Shown here: in pieces, positions 1-8,697 of the stretch
Position numbering within the stretch: position 1 is the first letter of the stretch
Layout: every line of letters starts with the position of its first letter
Source: Streptacidiphilus neutrinimicus
Lineage (GTDB): Bacteria; Actinomycetota; Actinomycetes; Streptomycetales; Streptomycetaceae
DNA length: 64,000 bases
Direction of reading: 5' to 3'
NCBI RefSeq assembly: GCF_000787815.1
Contig: NZ_BBPO01000002.1
Coordinates: 108,445 to 172,444, forward strand
The notes under the pieces: model-generated
The model's input: only the letters and a program-made list of their open reading frames with translations
What the model was told of the DNA's origin: nothing
The model's database searches: none
Position numbers and translations under genes: made by a program

Positions 1-91
1 CCTGGCGGCCCTGGCGGACGGGTGTTGTCAGTCGTAGCTGGTAGGACGGAACCCGAGCTGGCAACGGATCGGAAAACCTGGGGGTGGGGGC

Positions 92-736
92 ATGGAGACG
101 ACCCTGTCGGACCGTGAGGCGGAGGCGCGGCGGGCGTACGACGCCGTCGCGGAGACGTACGCGACGACGGTCCCCGCGCTGTTCGCGCAGGACGTGTGCG
201 GGCGCGCGATGATCGCGGCGTTCGCCGAGCTCGTGGTCGCGGGCGGGGGCGGGCCGGTCGCCGACCTCGGCTGTGGCCCTGGCCACGTCACGGCGCACCT
301 GCGCGGCCTCGGCGTGCCGGTCTTCGGCGTCGACATCTCGCCCGCGACGGTGTCGGCCGCCCGTCGTGCCCACCCGGAGCTCCGCTTCGAGGTCGGCACG
401 CTCACCACCCTCGACGCGGCCGACGGCGCGCTCGGCGGCGTGTTGTCCTGGTGGTCGCTGCTGCACACGCCGCGGGCCGAGCGGCCCGCCGTCTTCGCGG
501 AGTGGCACCGCGCTCTTGCTCCGGGCGGGCACGCGCTGCTCGGCTTCCATGTCGGCGCGGGGCAGTCGCGCGTCCGGGGAGCTTACGGACACGACGGGGT
601 CGACTACACCATCGAGTTGATACAGCCCGAGGAGGTCGCGGCCGAGCTGGCGGCGGCCGGTTTCGTGCGTCAGGCGCTGATGCGGCTGCCCGGCACGCGT
701 CGCGAGCAGGCCTGCCTGCTCGTCCGCAAGGCCTGA
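92..736 (+). CDS. Class I SAM-dependent methyltransferase
   Basis: 214 residues. The glycine-rich SAM-binding loop VADLGCGPGHVTAHL lies near residues 56-70, and an acidic residue ends the next strand (FGVDIS), as in the Rossmann-type Methyltransf_11/25 families. The middle of the protein (LSWWSLLHTP) corresponds to the post-I motifs. Family membership is seen in the sequence; the substrate cannot be read from it. The ATG follows a G-rich stretch that can act as a ribosome-binding site. It stands alone, followed about 70 bp later by a gene with its own promoter. It is probably a cytoplasmic small-molecule methyltransferase. Confidence 0.85.
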   Translation: METTLSDREAEARRAYDAVAETYATTVPALFAQDVCGRAMIAAFAELVVAGGGGPVADLGCGPGHVTAHLRGLGVPVFGVDISPATVSAARRAHPELRFEVGTLTTLDAADGALGGVLSWWSLLHTPRAERPAVFAEWHRALAPGGHALLGFHVGAGQSRVRGAYGHDGVDYTIELIQPEEVAAELAAAGFVRQALMRLPGTRREQACLLVRKA

Positions 737-788
737 CCGCCCGAAGGGCGCCCGGTGAGCCCCGGAGGGCGGTGTCGGTTACCAGTCG

Positions 789-801
789 GTAGCGCTACAG
801 T
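789..801 (+). promoter_or_regulatory. Palindrome over the -10 of a probably leaderless promoter
   Basis: TACAGT (796-801) lies 7 bp before the ATG at 809, so transcription would begin at or next to the start codon. The perfect 10-bp palindrome GTAGCGCTAC (789-798) overlaps this hexamer and could bind a repressor. No good -35 is visible. Confidence 0.4.
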
Positions 802-808
802 GCTGCCC

Positions 809-2035
809 ATGGTGTCTGATCGAGTGTCGGAACGTGCCTACGACCTGGTCCTCTTCGGAGCCACGGGATTCACCGGAGGGCTGACGGCGGAGTACCTCGC
901 CGGACACGCCCCGGAGGGCTGCCGCTGGGCGGTCGCGGGTCGCAACCGCGCCAAGCTCGAGGCGCTGCGGGCGCGGCTCGGCCTGCCCGAGCTGCCCGTG
1001 CTCGTCGCCGACAGCGCGGACGCCGACGCCCTCGCCGAGGTGGCGCGCTCGGCCCGGGTCGTCGTGACGACGGTCGGTCCCTACCAGCGCTACGGCGAGC
1101 CTCTTGTGAAGGCCTGCGCCGAGGCGGGCACCGACTACGTCGACCTCACCGGCGAGCCGGAGTTCGTCGACACCATGTACACCCGCTACCACGCCCGCGC
1201 CGTCGAGAGCGGGGCCCGCATGCTGCACGCCTGCGGCTTCGACTCCGTCCCGCACGACCTCGGCGTCCTCTTCACCGTCGGCGAACTCGCCCGCGCCACG
1301 GGCCGGGAGGAGCTCGACGGCCCGGTGGCCGTCGAGGGCTACGTCCGCGTCTCCGGCACCTTCTCCGGCGGCACCTTCGCCTCCACGCTGACGGCCTTCT
1401 CGCGCCCGGTCCAGATGGGCCAGGCGGCGAAGGCCCGCCGCGCGGTCGAGCAGCGCCCGGCCGGGCGCAAGGCGCGCGGGGTCGCGGTCGGCCCGCGCTG
1501 GTCGGGGGACGCGCACGCGTGGGTGGTCCCCATGCCCGCCATCGACCAGCAGGTCATCGTGCGCAGCGCCGCCGCGCTGCCCCTCTACGGTCCGGACTTC
1601 CGCTACGGCCACTACGCCGCGGTCAAGCGCCTGCCGATCGCGCTCGCCGGCATCGCGGGCGTGGTCGGCGTCGCCCTCGGCGCGCAGATCCCGCCGCTGC
1701 GCCGCAAGCTCGAGGAGCTCCGCCCCTCCGGCGCGGGCCCCGACGAGGCGCAGCGCGCCCGCAGCTGGTTCACCGTCAGGTTCTCCGGCACGGCGGGCGG
1801 CCGCCACATCTGGACCGAGGTCTCCGGCGGCGACCCGGGCTACGGCGAGACGGCCAAGATGCTGGCCGAGACCGCCCTCTGCCTCGCCTACGACGACCTC
1901 CCCAAGACGGCCGGTCAGCAGACCACGGCGTCGGCCTGCGGCACCGCCCTCATCGGTCGCCTGCGCGCGGCGGGCCTCTCCTTCCGCGTTCTCGCCGCCC
2001 GACCTACTGCGGCCCCCGCCCGCTTCCTCGGCTGA
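809..2035 (+). CDS. Saccharopine dehydrogenase-like NAD(P)-binding protein
   Basis: 408 residues from the ATG at 809. A longer frame opens at 755, but the extra residues look non-coding and a -10-like TACAGT sits just before 809. The N-terminus YDLVLFGATGFTGGLTAEYL is the Rossmann dinucleotide-binding loop of the saccharopine dehydrogenase NADP-binding family, which includes the trans-acting enoyl reductases of mycobacterial lipid synthesis. VVTTVGPYQRYGEPLVKAC and DLTGEPEFVDTM are typical of this branch. A hydrophobic stretch near residues 270-290 (IALAGIAGVVGVALGA) suggests membrane contact. It is probably a lipid-modifying oxidoreductase rather than a true lysine-pathway enzyme; the substrate is unknown. 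Confidence 0.8.
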   Translation: MVSDRVSERAYDLVLFGATGFTGGLTAEYLAGHAPEGCRWAVAGRNRAKLEALRARLGLPELPVLVADSADADALAEVARSARVVVTTVGPYQRYGEPLVKACAEAGTDYVDLTGEPEFVDTMYTRYHARAVESGARMLHACGFDSVPHDLGVLFTVGELARATGREELDGPVAVEGYVRVSGTFSGGTFASTLTAFSRPVQMGQAAKARRAVEQRPAGRKARGVAVGPRWSGDAHAWVVPMPAIDQQVIVRSAAALPLYGPDFRYGHYAAVKRLPIALAGIAGVVGVALGAQIPPLRRKLEELRPSGAGPDEAQRARSWFTVRFSGTAGGRHIWTEVSGGDPGYGETAKMLAETALCLAYDDLPKTAGQQTTASACGTALIGRLRAAGLSFRVLAARPTAAPARFLG

Positions 2036-2063
2036 GGCCGGACCGGACACCCGGCCCGGTCGC

Positions 2064-2777
2064 TCATCCGATGGTGATCACCGGGTGGTCGGCCGGGTCG
2101 ATCCACCGCAGGATGTGGCGCATCACGCTCGCCGGGACGGCCACACAGCCCGCCGTCGGGCCGGCGGAGGCGCTGAGGTCGTGAAGGAAGATGCCCGCGC
2201 CGCGCCCCGGGACGGCCGGGTGCCTGTTGAAGTCGATGACGAGCGCGTTGTCGTACTGGACGGGGTAGTTCGCCAGGTGTTCGCTGCCCCGGTCCCCTGC
2301 CTCCGTCAGCGGGAAGCCGCCTCGCCACGACTTGCGCAGTGAGTTGTAGTACGGCGACTGCGGGTCCTCCACCCACCAGTCGTCCGGCGTCACCCGGTGG
2401 TAGGGAATCCGGGTCCCCTCCGGAGCCGGGCCGTTCCCGAAGCCCTGGGTGATCGTGTAGGTGCCGGTGGGCGTGGTCAGCGTGCCCTGTTTGCGCGTCG
2501 TGCCGTCCGCCAGCCCGTGCGCGCCGATGCGTGCCGCCGAGGTGGCGAAGACCTGCTGCCAGCCCAAGGGGCTGAGCTGCCAGGCCGTCACCGTGGCGTG
2601 GCTGCCCTGCGCATGGACGGAGATCACCTGCCGGGCGTTCCCGACACCCGGCGCGGTGGCCGTCGGTCCCGACGCCACGGCGGTCGGCGCGACCGTCGCC
2701 GCGGCCAGGAGCGCGACGGCGCCGAAGAGGACGGAAAGGCGCACTCCGGTGCGGCGACGATGGGACCCGTGCGACAT
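2064..2777 (-). CDS. Secreted L,D-transpeptidase (YkuD fold)
   Basis: 237 residues. An arginine-rich start is followed by a hydrophobic segment (SVLFGAVALLAAATVAPTA) and an Ala-rich cleavage region, so it is exported. The C-terminal half carries IFLHDLSASAGPTAGCVAVP, matching the YkuD His...(S/T)xGC signature, with Cys as the nucleophile. Such enzymes make 3-3 cross-links in peptidoglycan or attach proteins to it; a few members of this fold only hydrolyse. AGGAGG lies 9 bp before the ATG. It converges on the upstream oxidoreductase gene with only 28 bp between the stop codons. Confidence 0.85.
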   Translation of the reverse strand: MSHGSHRRRTGVRLSVLFGAVALLAAATVAPTAVASGPTATAPGVGNARQVISVHAQGSHATVTAWQLSPLGWQQVFATSAARIGAHGLADGTTRKQGTLTTPTGTYTITQGFGNGPAPEGTRIPYHRVTPDDWWVEDPQSPYYNSLRKSWRGGFPLTEAGDRGSEHLANYPVQYDNALVIDFNRHPAVPGRGAGIFLHDLSASAGPTAGCVAVPASVMRHILRWIDPADHPVITIG

Positions 2778-2886
2778 GACGGCGTGCCTCCTGATGTGGC
2801 ATCACAGTTCGAACCCCGCACTGCCTATGGTGTTGATCACGGCCCTCGCGGCGTGAGCGACACGGCGGTTCGTCCCCCGGAAGCGG

Positions 2887-2892
2887 TAGCGT
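2887..2892 (+). promoter_or_regulatory. Candidate -10 element of the SDR gene
   Basis: TAGCGT is placed 22 bp before the ATG at 2915 and just ahead of the ribosome-binding site (CGGGAGGAG). The same hexamer recurs before other genes in the window. No convincing -35 was found. Confidence 0.3.
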
Positions 2893-2914
2893 GTGGATCA
2901 ACGGGAGGAGCTGC

Positions 2915-3688
2915 ATGACGCAGGGGTTCAACGAGGAAGAACAGCGCTCGACGGGCCGGATCGCCCTGGTGACGGGAGCGGGTTCGGGCATCGGCCGGGT
3001 CACGGCGCGGGCGCTGGGCCGCGCCGGCTGGACGGTGGTGCTGACCGGACGCCGCGAGGACGCGCTCAGGGAGACCGCCGCGGAGATCGCCCAGGCGTGG
3101 GTGCAGCCCGCGGACGTCACCGACGAGGCCGCGGTCGCCGCGCTCTTCGACCGGATCGCCGACCGCTACGGCCGGTTGGACCTGCTGTTCAACAACGCCG
3201 GCTCCTTCGGCACCTCCGCCCCCGCGGCCGAGCTGCCTGCGGACCGCTGGCGTGCGGTGATCGACGTCAACCTGACCGGCGCGTTCCTCGTCGCCCAGCG
3301 TGCCTTCGTCCTGATGCGCGAGCAGAGCCCGTCCGGTGGCCGCATCATCAACAACGGCTCCATCTCGGCCCAGGTCCCGCGCCCCAACAGCGTCGCCTAC
3401 ACGGCGACCAAGCACGCGATGACGGGTCTCACCAAGTCCCTGGCCCTGGAGGGCCGCTCCCACCGCATCCCCGTGGGCCAGATCGACATCGGCAACGCCG
3501 CGACCGAGATGACCGAACGAATGACCCAGGGCATCCTCCAGGCCGACGGCCGGATCGCAGTGGAGCCGGTCATGGACGCAGCGCACGTCGCATCGACGGT
3601 GGTCCACCTCGCCTCACTGCCCCTGGACGTGAACGTCCCCTTCATGACCGTCATGGCCACGGGCATGCCCTTCGCCGGACGCGGCTAG
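2915..3688 (+). CDS. SDR-family oxidoreductase
   Basis: 257 residues. A GTG frame opens at 2891, but the ATG at 2915 has GGGAGGAG 6 bp upstream and is preferred. Classical short-chain dehydrogenase features are present: cofactor loop TGAGSGIG near residue 20, NNAG in the middle, and the active-site YTATK. TGRRED after the second strand suggests NADPH preference (basic Arg pair). The tail ends without the usual PVDGG, which is uncommon for classical SDRs. Monocistronic; substrate unknown. Confidence 0.85.
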   Translation: MTQGFNEEEQRSTGRIALVTGAGSGIGRVTARALGRAGWTVVLTGRREDALRETAAEIAQAWVQPADVTDEAAVAALFDRIADRYGRLDLLFNNAGSFGTSAPAAELPADRWRAVIDVNLTGAFLVAQRAFVLMREQSPSGGRIINNGSISAQVPRPNSVAYTATKHAMTGLTKSLALEGRSHRIPVGQIDIGNAATEMTERMTQGILQADGRIAVEPVMDAAHVASTVVHLASLPLDVNVPFMTVMATGMPFAGRG

Positions 3689-3856
3689 GCCGGTTCTGAC
3701 GGCAGTTGACCGACGGTGTACGGGTCCGGGGCGGGCAGGACCGGCCAGGCGCGCGCCTCAGAAGCCCGGCCCCCGCGGCGGCCGGCTACCGTGCTTCGAC
3801 CCAGCCGACTACCGCGAGCGCCACGCCCGGGCCCGCGCCTCGCGCAGGGAGGCGGA

Positions 3857-4402
3857 TCAGCCCAGCAGGGCGATCAGCTCCGCGGTCGTGCCCGTCTCGC
3901 CGAGCTTGGGGAAGACCCGGGCGAGGCTGTGCTCGTGGGAGACCGGGTCCATGTCGGTGACCGCGTCGGTGGCGATGGTGACGTGGTAGCCGTGCTCGTG
4001 GGCGGCGCGCGCCGTCGACTCGACGCCCATGCTGGTGGCGACGCCGGTGACGACGACCTGGGTCACGCCGCGCTCGCGCAGGGCCGCGTCCAGGTCGGTG
4101 CCGTGGAACGCGCCCCAGGTCTGCTTGGTGACGGTGACGTCACCGTCCTCGACGGGCAGCACGAGCTCGGCCCAGTCGGCCGGAAGCTCGCGCGGCGGCC
4201 GGGAGAAGGAGGTGCGGCCCGGGGCCCCGCCGGTGACGTTGACGTGGACGACGAGGAGGCCGCGCTCGCGGAACGCGGCGGCGAGCTTCTCGGAGTTGGC
4301 GAGCACCTCGTCCACGCCGTGCTCGGCGGCGAACGCGGTGATGCCCTTCTGCAGGTCGATCATGATCAGCGCGGTGGTCGGGTCGAGCGTGGTGGCGGTC
4401 AT
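3857..4402 (-). CDS. Isochorismatase-family cysteine hydrolase
   Basis: 181 residues. Asp in MIDLQKGI, Lys in the middle, and the Cys-position region TQVVVTGVATSMGVESTARA place it in the isochorismatase-like fold (nicotinamidase, isochorismatase, YcaC). In this copy the usual catalytic Cys position (GxxTxxCV) reads VATSMGVES, so the nucleophile Cys appears to be absent; the only cysteine-free protein of its kind here. It is the last gene of the marR-MFS-hydrolase operon, 52 bp after the transporter stop. GAAAGG precedes the ATG. Confidence 0.78.
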   Translation of the reverse strand: MTATTLDPTTALIMIDLQKGITAFAAEHGVDEVLANSEKLAAAFRERGLLVVHVNVTGGAPGRTSFSRPPRELPADWAELVLPVEDGDVTVTKQTWGAFHGTDLDAALRERGVTQVVVTGVATSMGVESTARAAHEHGYHVTIATDAVTDMDPVSHEHSLARVFPKLGETGTTAELIALLG

Positions 4403-4454
4403 CAGGGGCCTTTCGGATTCTTGGACTCAGGGGTGGTCGTGGTTGTCGGGGGGA

Positions 4455-5858
4455 TCAGCGGCCGGGGCGCAGGGCCCGGTCCGCGACGGTGAAGAGCAGG
4501 AGCGCGCCGCAGAGGGCGACCATCACGGCGGCGATGTCGTGCAGGCCGCCGTCCGTGGCCCGGGAGCCGTAGAGCAGGGCCAGCACGGAGGACGACAGGA
4601 TCGCGCCGAGATAGATGGACGTGCGCTGGAGTCCGGCCGCCGAGCCGGTGCCGTCGGCGGGGGCCTGTGCGTAGACGGCGGCCTGGTTGCAGCTCGAGGC
4701 GAGGCCCTGGCCGACACCGAAGACGGTGCTGGCGAGCACCAGCACGGCGATCGAGGTGCGGCCGTCGAGGAGCAGCAGCATCCCGGAGCCCGCGCCGAGC
4801 AGCAGCGTGAGCGCGACCAGCGGCCTGCGCAGCGTCTTCGTCCGCGCGCCGAGCAGGGAGAAGACCGCGGCGGTGAGCGACATCGGTAGCGCGATCAGGC
4901 CCGCGTGGAAGGAGCTGAGGCCGTGCGACTCCTGGAGCCACTGCGAGAAGCCGTAGAGCATGCAGTAGAGCACCAGGTAGGTCAGACCGCTGCGGACGAA
5001 CGTCCTGGTCAGACCGGGGCTGCGGCCCAGCAGCCGCAGGTCGAGGAAGGGCTGGGCGGCCCGCAGCTCCCAGGCCACCAGCGCGACGCCGAGCAGCACC
5101 GCGAGCGCCAGCAGCAGCCAGTCGGGGCGGGCCAGGTCCATCAGGAAGAGCATCATCGTGGAGATCGTCGCCGCGAAGAGCAGCAAACCAGGCGGGTCCA
5201 GGCTGATCCGCGCCCGCTCGGCCGGGCGCGGCGGATCGGCCGGGGCCCAGCGCAGCGCCAGCAGCAGGCCGACCACGGCGGCCGGGATGTTCACGGCGAA
5301 CACCGCCCGCCAGCCCAGGGTCGCCGCGAGCGCGCCGCCGAGGACCGGTCCGACGGCCGCGCTGGCGAGCGACGCCAGCGAGAGCCGCCCGAGTACGGTG
5401 CGCGGAGCTTCCACGCCCGTGCGGCGGGACTCGGCACGGAGCATGGCCATCGCGGAGGGGTAGGCGGCGGAGGTGCCGACGCCGAGCAGCACACGCGAGG
5501 CGATCAGCCAGCCGAAGGCGGGAGCGAGGGCCCCGACCAGGCCTGCCGCGAGGACGACCACGAGCCCGCTGAGGAAGACCTTGCGCGGCCCGATCAGGTC
5601 CGCCAGGCGTCCCATGGTCGGCTGCCCGACCGAGCTGGCCAGGTAGAGGCTGGCCACCAGCCATGCCGTCTGGCCGACGCCGACGCCGAAGGCCTGGCCG
5701 ACGGCCACGAGCGCGGTGGCGATCATCGTCGAGTTGATCGGGTTCAGCGCCACGCCGAGCAGCAGTGGCGCCATCATTGCGCCGCTGAACGGCTTGCGTA
5801 TGCCCTGCGCTGCGACCTGGGCGGACGTGGTGGCGCGCGGTTCGGCCTCGGTGCTCAC
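4455..5858 (-). CDS. MFS drug-efflux transporter (DHA2/EmrB type)
   Basis: 467 residues starting with GTG at 5858, which overlaps the marR stop by 4 bp (GTGA). The frame is open far upstream, but that part is a shadow of marR. Many hydrophobic helices are visible. The region after the second helix reads GRLADLIGPRKVF, the MFS motif A, and the motif C-like GPVLGGALAA follows near residue 165. Length and spacing fit the 14-helix DHA2 proton antiporters. Control by the MarR regulator ahead of it suggests inducible export of a toxic compound, perhaps an aromatic acid given the isochorismatase-like partner (inference). Confidence 0.88.
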   Translation of the reverse strand: MSTEAEPRATTSAQVAAQGIRKPFSGAMMAPLLLGVALNPINSTMIATALVAVGQAFGVGVGQTAWLVASLYLASSVGQPTMGRLADLIGPRKVFLSGLVVVLAAGLVGALAPAFGWLIASRVLLGVGTSAAYPSAMAMLRAESRRTGVEAPRTVLGRLSLASLASAAVGPVLGGALAATLGWRAVFAVNIPAAVVGLLLALRWAPADPPRPAERARISLDPPGLLLFAATISTMMLFLMDLARPDWLLLALAVLLGVALVAWELRAAQPFLDLRLLGRSPGLTRTFVRSGLTYLVLYCMLYGFSQWLQESHGLSSFHAGLIALPMSLTAAVFSLLGARTKTLRRPLVALTLLLGAGSGMLLLLDGRTSIAVLVLASTVFGVGQGLASSCNQAAVYAQAPADGTGSAAGLQRTSIYLGAILSSSVLALLYGSRATDGGLHDIAAVMVALCGALLLFTVADRALRPGR

Positions 5859-6472
5859 GCCTCGGCTCCCGAGGCGCGCGCCGTGTCCGCTGCGGGGCCG
5901 GGCGCCCCGGCGGAGGCCCCCGCGCCGACGTCTCCTCCGGCTCCTCCGGCTGCGACGCCGCCGGCTCCTCCGGCTCCTCCGGCTCCTCCGGCTCCTCCGG
6001 CTGCGACGCCGCCGGCTCCGCCACTGACGACGTCGGTGCCGGCGAGTGCGCGCAGCACGGGCAGAGCGGCGGCCAGAGCCGAGCGCTGACCGGCGTCGAG
6101 GTCGCCCTCGATGGCGGCGCTGAGCCAGTCCTGCTTGGCCGTGATGATTCCGGCGATCGTCGCCCGGCCCTCCTCGGACAGCTGGACCAGGACCTGGCGG
6201 CCGTCGGTGGGGTGGGGCGTGCGGGCGATCAGCCCGCGCTCCTCCAGTGCGCCGAGCGTCATCCGCATCGACTGCGGCCGGACGAACTCGGCCCGCGCCA
6301 GGTCGGCCGTGGTGGCCGGTCCCTCGCGCAGCAGGCGCGCGGCGACGGACCGCTGCGAGGCGGTCAGCTCCGTCGCCGCGGTCGCGGCGCGGGCCCTGCG
6401 CGAGATCAGGCCGAGCACGGCCTGCAGTTCCGCCGCCAGCTGGGCGGCGTCGGCGGATCCTGTCGGTGGCAT
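5855..6472 (-). CDS. MarR-family transcriptional regulator with Gly/Ala-rich tail
   Basis: 205 residues from the ATG at 6472 (an upstream ATG at 6508 would sit inside the operator). The winged-helix core TTADLARAEFVRPQSMRMTL...LIARTPHPTDGRQVLVQLSEEG spans about residues 55-110. After residue 145 comes a 60-residue Gly/Ala/Val tail built from a 9-bp DNA repeat. The gene leads an operon with the MFS transporter and the isochorismatase-like gene. An inverted repeat over its own promoter predicts autorepression. Confidence 0.88.
   Translation of the reverse strand: MPPTGSADAAQLAAELQAVLGLISRRARAATAATELTASQRSVAARLLREGPATTADLARAEFVRPQSMRMTLGALEERGLIARTPHPTDGRQVLVQLSEEGRATIAGIITAKQDWLSAAIEGDLDAGQRSALAAALPVLRALAGTDVVSGGAGGVAAGGAGGAGGAGGAGGVAAGGAGGDVGAGASAGAPGPAADTARASGAEA
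5932..6015. repeat. Nested 9-bp/15-bp tandem repeat inside marR
   Basis: Six perfect copies of CTCCTCCGG (two, then four) are each followed by CTGCGACGCCGCCGG at 5950-5964 and 6001-6015. It encodes the low-complexity Gly/Ala tail of MarR and is a likely length-variable tract. Confidence 0.8.
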
Positions 6473-6478
6473 ACCTCG

Positions 6479-6517
6479 ACCGTAGGGCCTCGGCAGGCAA
6501 TATGGCAAGTTTGCCTG
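6479..6517 (-). promoter_or_regulatory. marR promoter and operator
   Basis: On the minus strand TTGCCA (6508-6503) and TACGGT (6484-6479) are 18 bp apart, and TACGGT lies 6 bp before the ATG, so the transcript is probably leaderless. The inverted repeat CAGGCAA-N10-TTGCCTG (6494-6517) covers the -35. This fits a MarR protein repressing its own operon. Confidence 0.6.
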
Positions 6518-6599
6518 TTGAGTTTCCCTGTCGATGCGCGCCCACGCGAGCGCGGCCCGTCGCGTCGGTCGGGAGGTCCGACTATGGCAAGCTCATCCC

Positions 6600-7700
6600 A
6601 TGAGTGATCGTTTGCACCGGTTCACCCGACTGTGGACGGTCTTCGTCCCGGTGCTCGCGTTGCTCCTGCTGGTCGGCACCTGGGGACGCTCCCTCCCCGG
6701 CGGGGTCGTGGCGGTCGTCGCGGTCCTCCTCGCCGGCGCGGTGCTCGCCGCCGTCCATCACGCCGAGGTCATCGCCCACAAGGTCGGCGAACCCTTCGGC
6801 TCCCTCGTCCTCGCCGTCGCCGTCACCGCGATCGAGGTGGCGCTCATCCTCACGCTGATGGTGAGCGGACCGGTGAAGAACGCCAGCCTGGCCAGGGACA
6901 CCGTCTTCGCCGCGGTCATGATCGCCTGCAACGGCATCGTCGGCGTCTGCCTGCTGGTCGCCTCCCTGCGGCACCGCTTCGCGATCTACAACAGCGAGGG
7001 CACCGGCGCCGCACTGGCGACGGTCGCGACCCTGGCCACCCTGAGTCTCGTCCTGCCGCGGTTCACCACCAGCACGCCGGGCCCGCGGTTCAACACCACC
7101 CAGCTCACCTTCGCCGCGCTCGCGTCCGTCACCCTCTACGGCCTCTTCGTGCTGACCCAGACCGTGCGGCACCGCGACTACTTCCTGCCGATGACGCGCG
7201 GCGGCGTGATCATCGAGTCGGAGGAGCACGCCGACCCGCCCAGCGCCCGCAAGGCCTACACCAGCCTGGGCCTCCTGGCCGTCGCACTGATCGCCGTCGT
7301 CGGCCTGGCCAAGGTCGTGTCGCCCACGATCGAGAAGGGCATCGCCGCAGCCGGCCTGCCCGCCTCCGCCGTCGGCGTCGTCATCGCCCTGCTGGTGCTC
7401 CTGCCGGAGACCATCGCGGCCGTCCGCGCCGCGAGCCGCGACCGGGTCCAGACAAGCCTCAACCTGGCCCTGGGCTCCGCGATGGCCAGTATCGGCCTCA
7501 CCGTCCCGGCGGTCGCCGTCGCCTCCTTCTGGCTGAGCGGCCCCCTCGTGCTCGGCCTCGACCCGAGCCTCATGGTGCTGCTGGCCCTCACGGTGATCGT
7601 CGGCACCCTCACGGTCGTCCCCGGCCGCGCCACGCCGCTGCAGGGCGGCGTCCACCTGTCGATCCTGGCCGCCTACCTGGTGCTGGCCGCGAACCCGTGA
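6600..7700 (+). CDS. chaA: Ca2+/H+ (cation/proton) antiporter ChaA-like
   Basis: 366 residues from the ATG at 6600. Multi-spanning membrane protein. The two inverted ion-exchange repeats of the CaCA family are visible: KVGEPFGSLVLAVAVTAIEV near residue 65 and LLPETIAAVRAASRDRVQTS plus LNLALGSAMASIGLTVPAVA near residue 270, each with its acidic residue (E in AIEVAL; E in LPET). These match ChaA-type calcium or sodium/proton antiporters. It runs divergently from marR. Probably exports Ca2+ or Na+ at alkaline pH. Confidence 0.85.
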   Translation: MSDRLHRFTRLWTVFVPVLALLLLVGTWGRSLPGGVVAVVAVLLAGAVLAAVHHAEVIAHKVGEPFGSLVLAVAVTAIEVALILTLMVSGPVKNASLARDTVFAAVMIACNGIVGVCLLVASLRHRFAIYNSEGTGAALATVATLATLSLVLPRFTTSTPGPRFNTTQLTFAALASVTLYGLFVLTQTVRHRDYFLPMTRGGVIIESEEHADPPSARKAYTSLGLLAVALIAVVGLAKVVSPTIEKGIAAAGLPASAVGVVIALLVLLPETIAAVRAASRDRVQTSLNLALGSAMASIGLTVPAVAVASFWLSGPLVLGLDPSLMVLLALTVIVGTLTVVPGRATPLQGGVHLSILAAYLVLAANP

Positions 7701-7863
7701 CCGCGAACCCGTGACACGGCTCAGGTTCCGGGGTCCGTCGTTTCGAGCGTCATCAAATCGTTTGCCCGCGGAGGGCCCCGGCGCGAAGACTGAGAGCGCG
7801 GCGGCCGCCGGGCGCACTCGGGGGAGTGCCCGGAGCCGCCGCACCCGAACAGCAACAGGCGCA

Positions 7864-7908
7864 GCAAAGGAGCCCCGGCCCGCTCGACGCGGGCCGGGGC
7901 TCCTTTGC
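7864..7908. terminator. Strong bidirectional hairpin terminator
   Basis: Perfect 20-bp arms (7864-7883 and 7889-7908) with a 5-nt loop lie between the convergent antiporter and idi genes. The outer AAAGG/CCTTT ends give short T runs in both directions. Confidence 0.85.
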
Positions 7909-7925
7909 GAAGCCGCACGGAAGGA

Positions 7926-8492
7926 CTACCAGCCCGCGCCCGGGAACGCCGCGCGGACCGTCGGCAGCGCCGCGTCCAGCACCGTGCCGAACCACACCGA
8001 GAACGGCTTCTCCGCGCGCAGTGCGGCGAGCTCCGCCGCGCTCACGAACGCCGTGTCCGCGACCTCCTCCGGGTTCGGGGTGAACGCCTGGGCCGCCACA
8101 CCCACGAACAGGTGGTTGTACTCCTTCTCCACCAGCCCGGACGCCTCGTCGGGGAGGTCGTACGTCACCGTGCCGGCAGCCTCCAGTCGGACCGGCGCCT
8201 CGCCGAGCTCCTCGGCCGTGCGGCGGGCGGCGGCGACGAAAGGCGGCTCGTCGGGGTACGGGTGCCCGCAGCAGGTGTTGGACCAGACCCCGGGGGAGTG
8301 GTACTTGCCGAGCGCGCGCTGCTGCAGCAGCATCCGCCCCTGCGCGTCGAAGAGGAACACGGAGAAGGCCCGGTGCAGTCGGCCGGGGGCCTGGTGCGCG
8401 GACAGCTTCTCGGCCGTGCCGATCGTCCGGCCCTGCTCGTCGACAAGTTCGAGCAGGATCTCGTCCGTCGTCGTCACGGTGGTGGTGGTCAT
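7926..8492 (-). CDS. idi: Isopentenyl-diphosphate delta-isomerase, type I
   Basis: 188 residues, a normal length. It interconverts IPP and DMAPP for terpenoid and polyprenol synthesis. The Nudix-like fold carries SNTCCGHPYPDE with the catalytic Cys near residue 70, and EKEYNHLF with the catalytic Glu near residue 120; RRTAEELGE is the Nudix-box remnant. It lies back to back with the glycan-precursor operon at 8698, which may need polyprenyl carriers (inference). Confidence 0.93.
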   Translation of the reverse strand: MTTTTVTTTDEILLELVDEQGRTIGTAEKLSAHQAPGRLHRAFSVFLFDAQGRMLLQQRALGKYHSPGVWSNTCCGHPYPDEPPFVAAARRTAEELGEAPVRLEAAGTVTYDLPDEASGLVEKEYNHLFVGVAAQAFTPNPEEVADTAFVSAAELAALRAEKPFSVWFGTVLDAALPTVRAAFPGAGW

Positions 8493-8657
8493 GGATCACC
8501 TTTCGCGTCGGTCGCGCGGTTCTGCGGCAGCAACAGCGCCCTCTCGGGCCAGGTACAGTCTGCCCCAAAAGGCCCCCGCGACCGCTGTGGCTTGTCCCGC
8601 GACGTGGGGGTCCGCAATGATGATCGGCACGATGGGGTGGGGGCGAACCCTTCGTGA

Positions 8658-8665
8658 ACGTACGT
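8658..8665. promoter_or_regulatory. ACGTACGT palindrome before the nucleotidyltransferase operon
   Basis: An 8-bp palindrome lies 32 bp before the start codon at 8698, within the 205-bp divergent region between idi and this operon. It is a weak candidate operator; no clear promoter hexamers were found nearby. Confidence 0.2.
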
Positions 8666-8697
8666 GAAACCGCACTGGCAATCCCTGGAGAATCCAC

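Noticed and set aside
779..2050. Long open frame opposite the saccharopine dehydrogenase-like gene
   Set aside because: Arg/Gly/Ala-rich composition and no motif; a GC-bias shadow of the plus-strand gene.
4402..6024. Frame with PEEPEEP-type repeats
   Set aside because: It reads the 9-bp repeat of marR and the MFS gene in the wrong frame; no ribosome-binding site.
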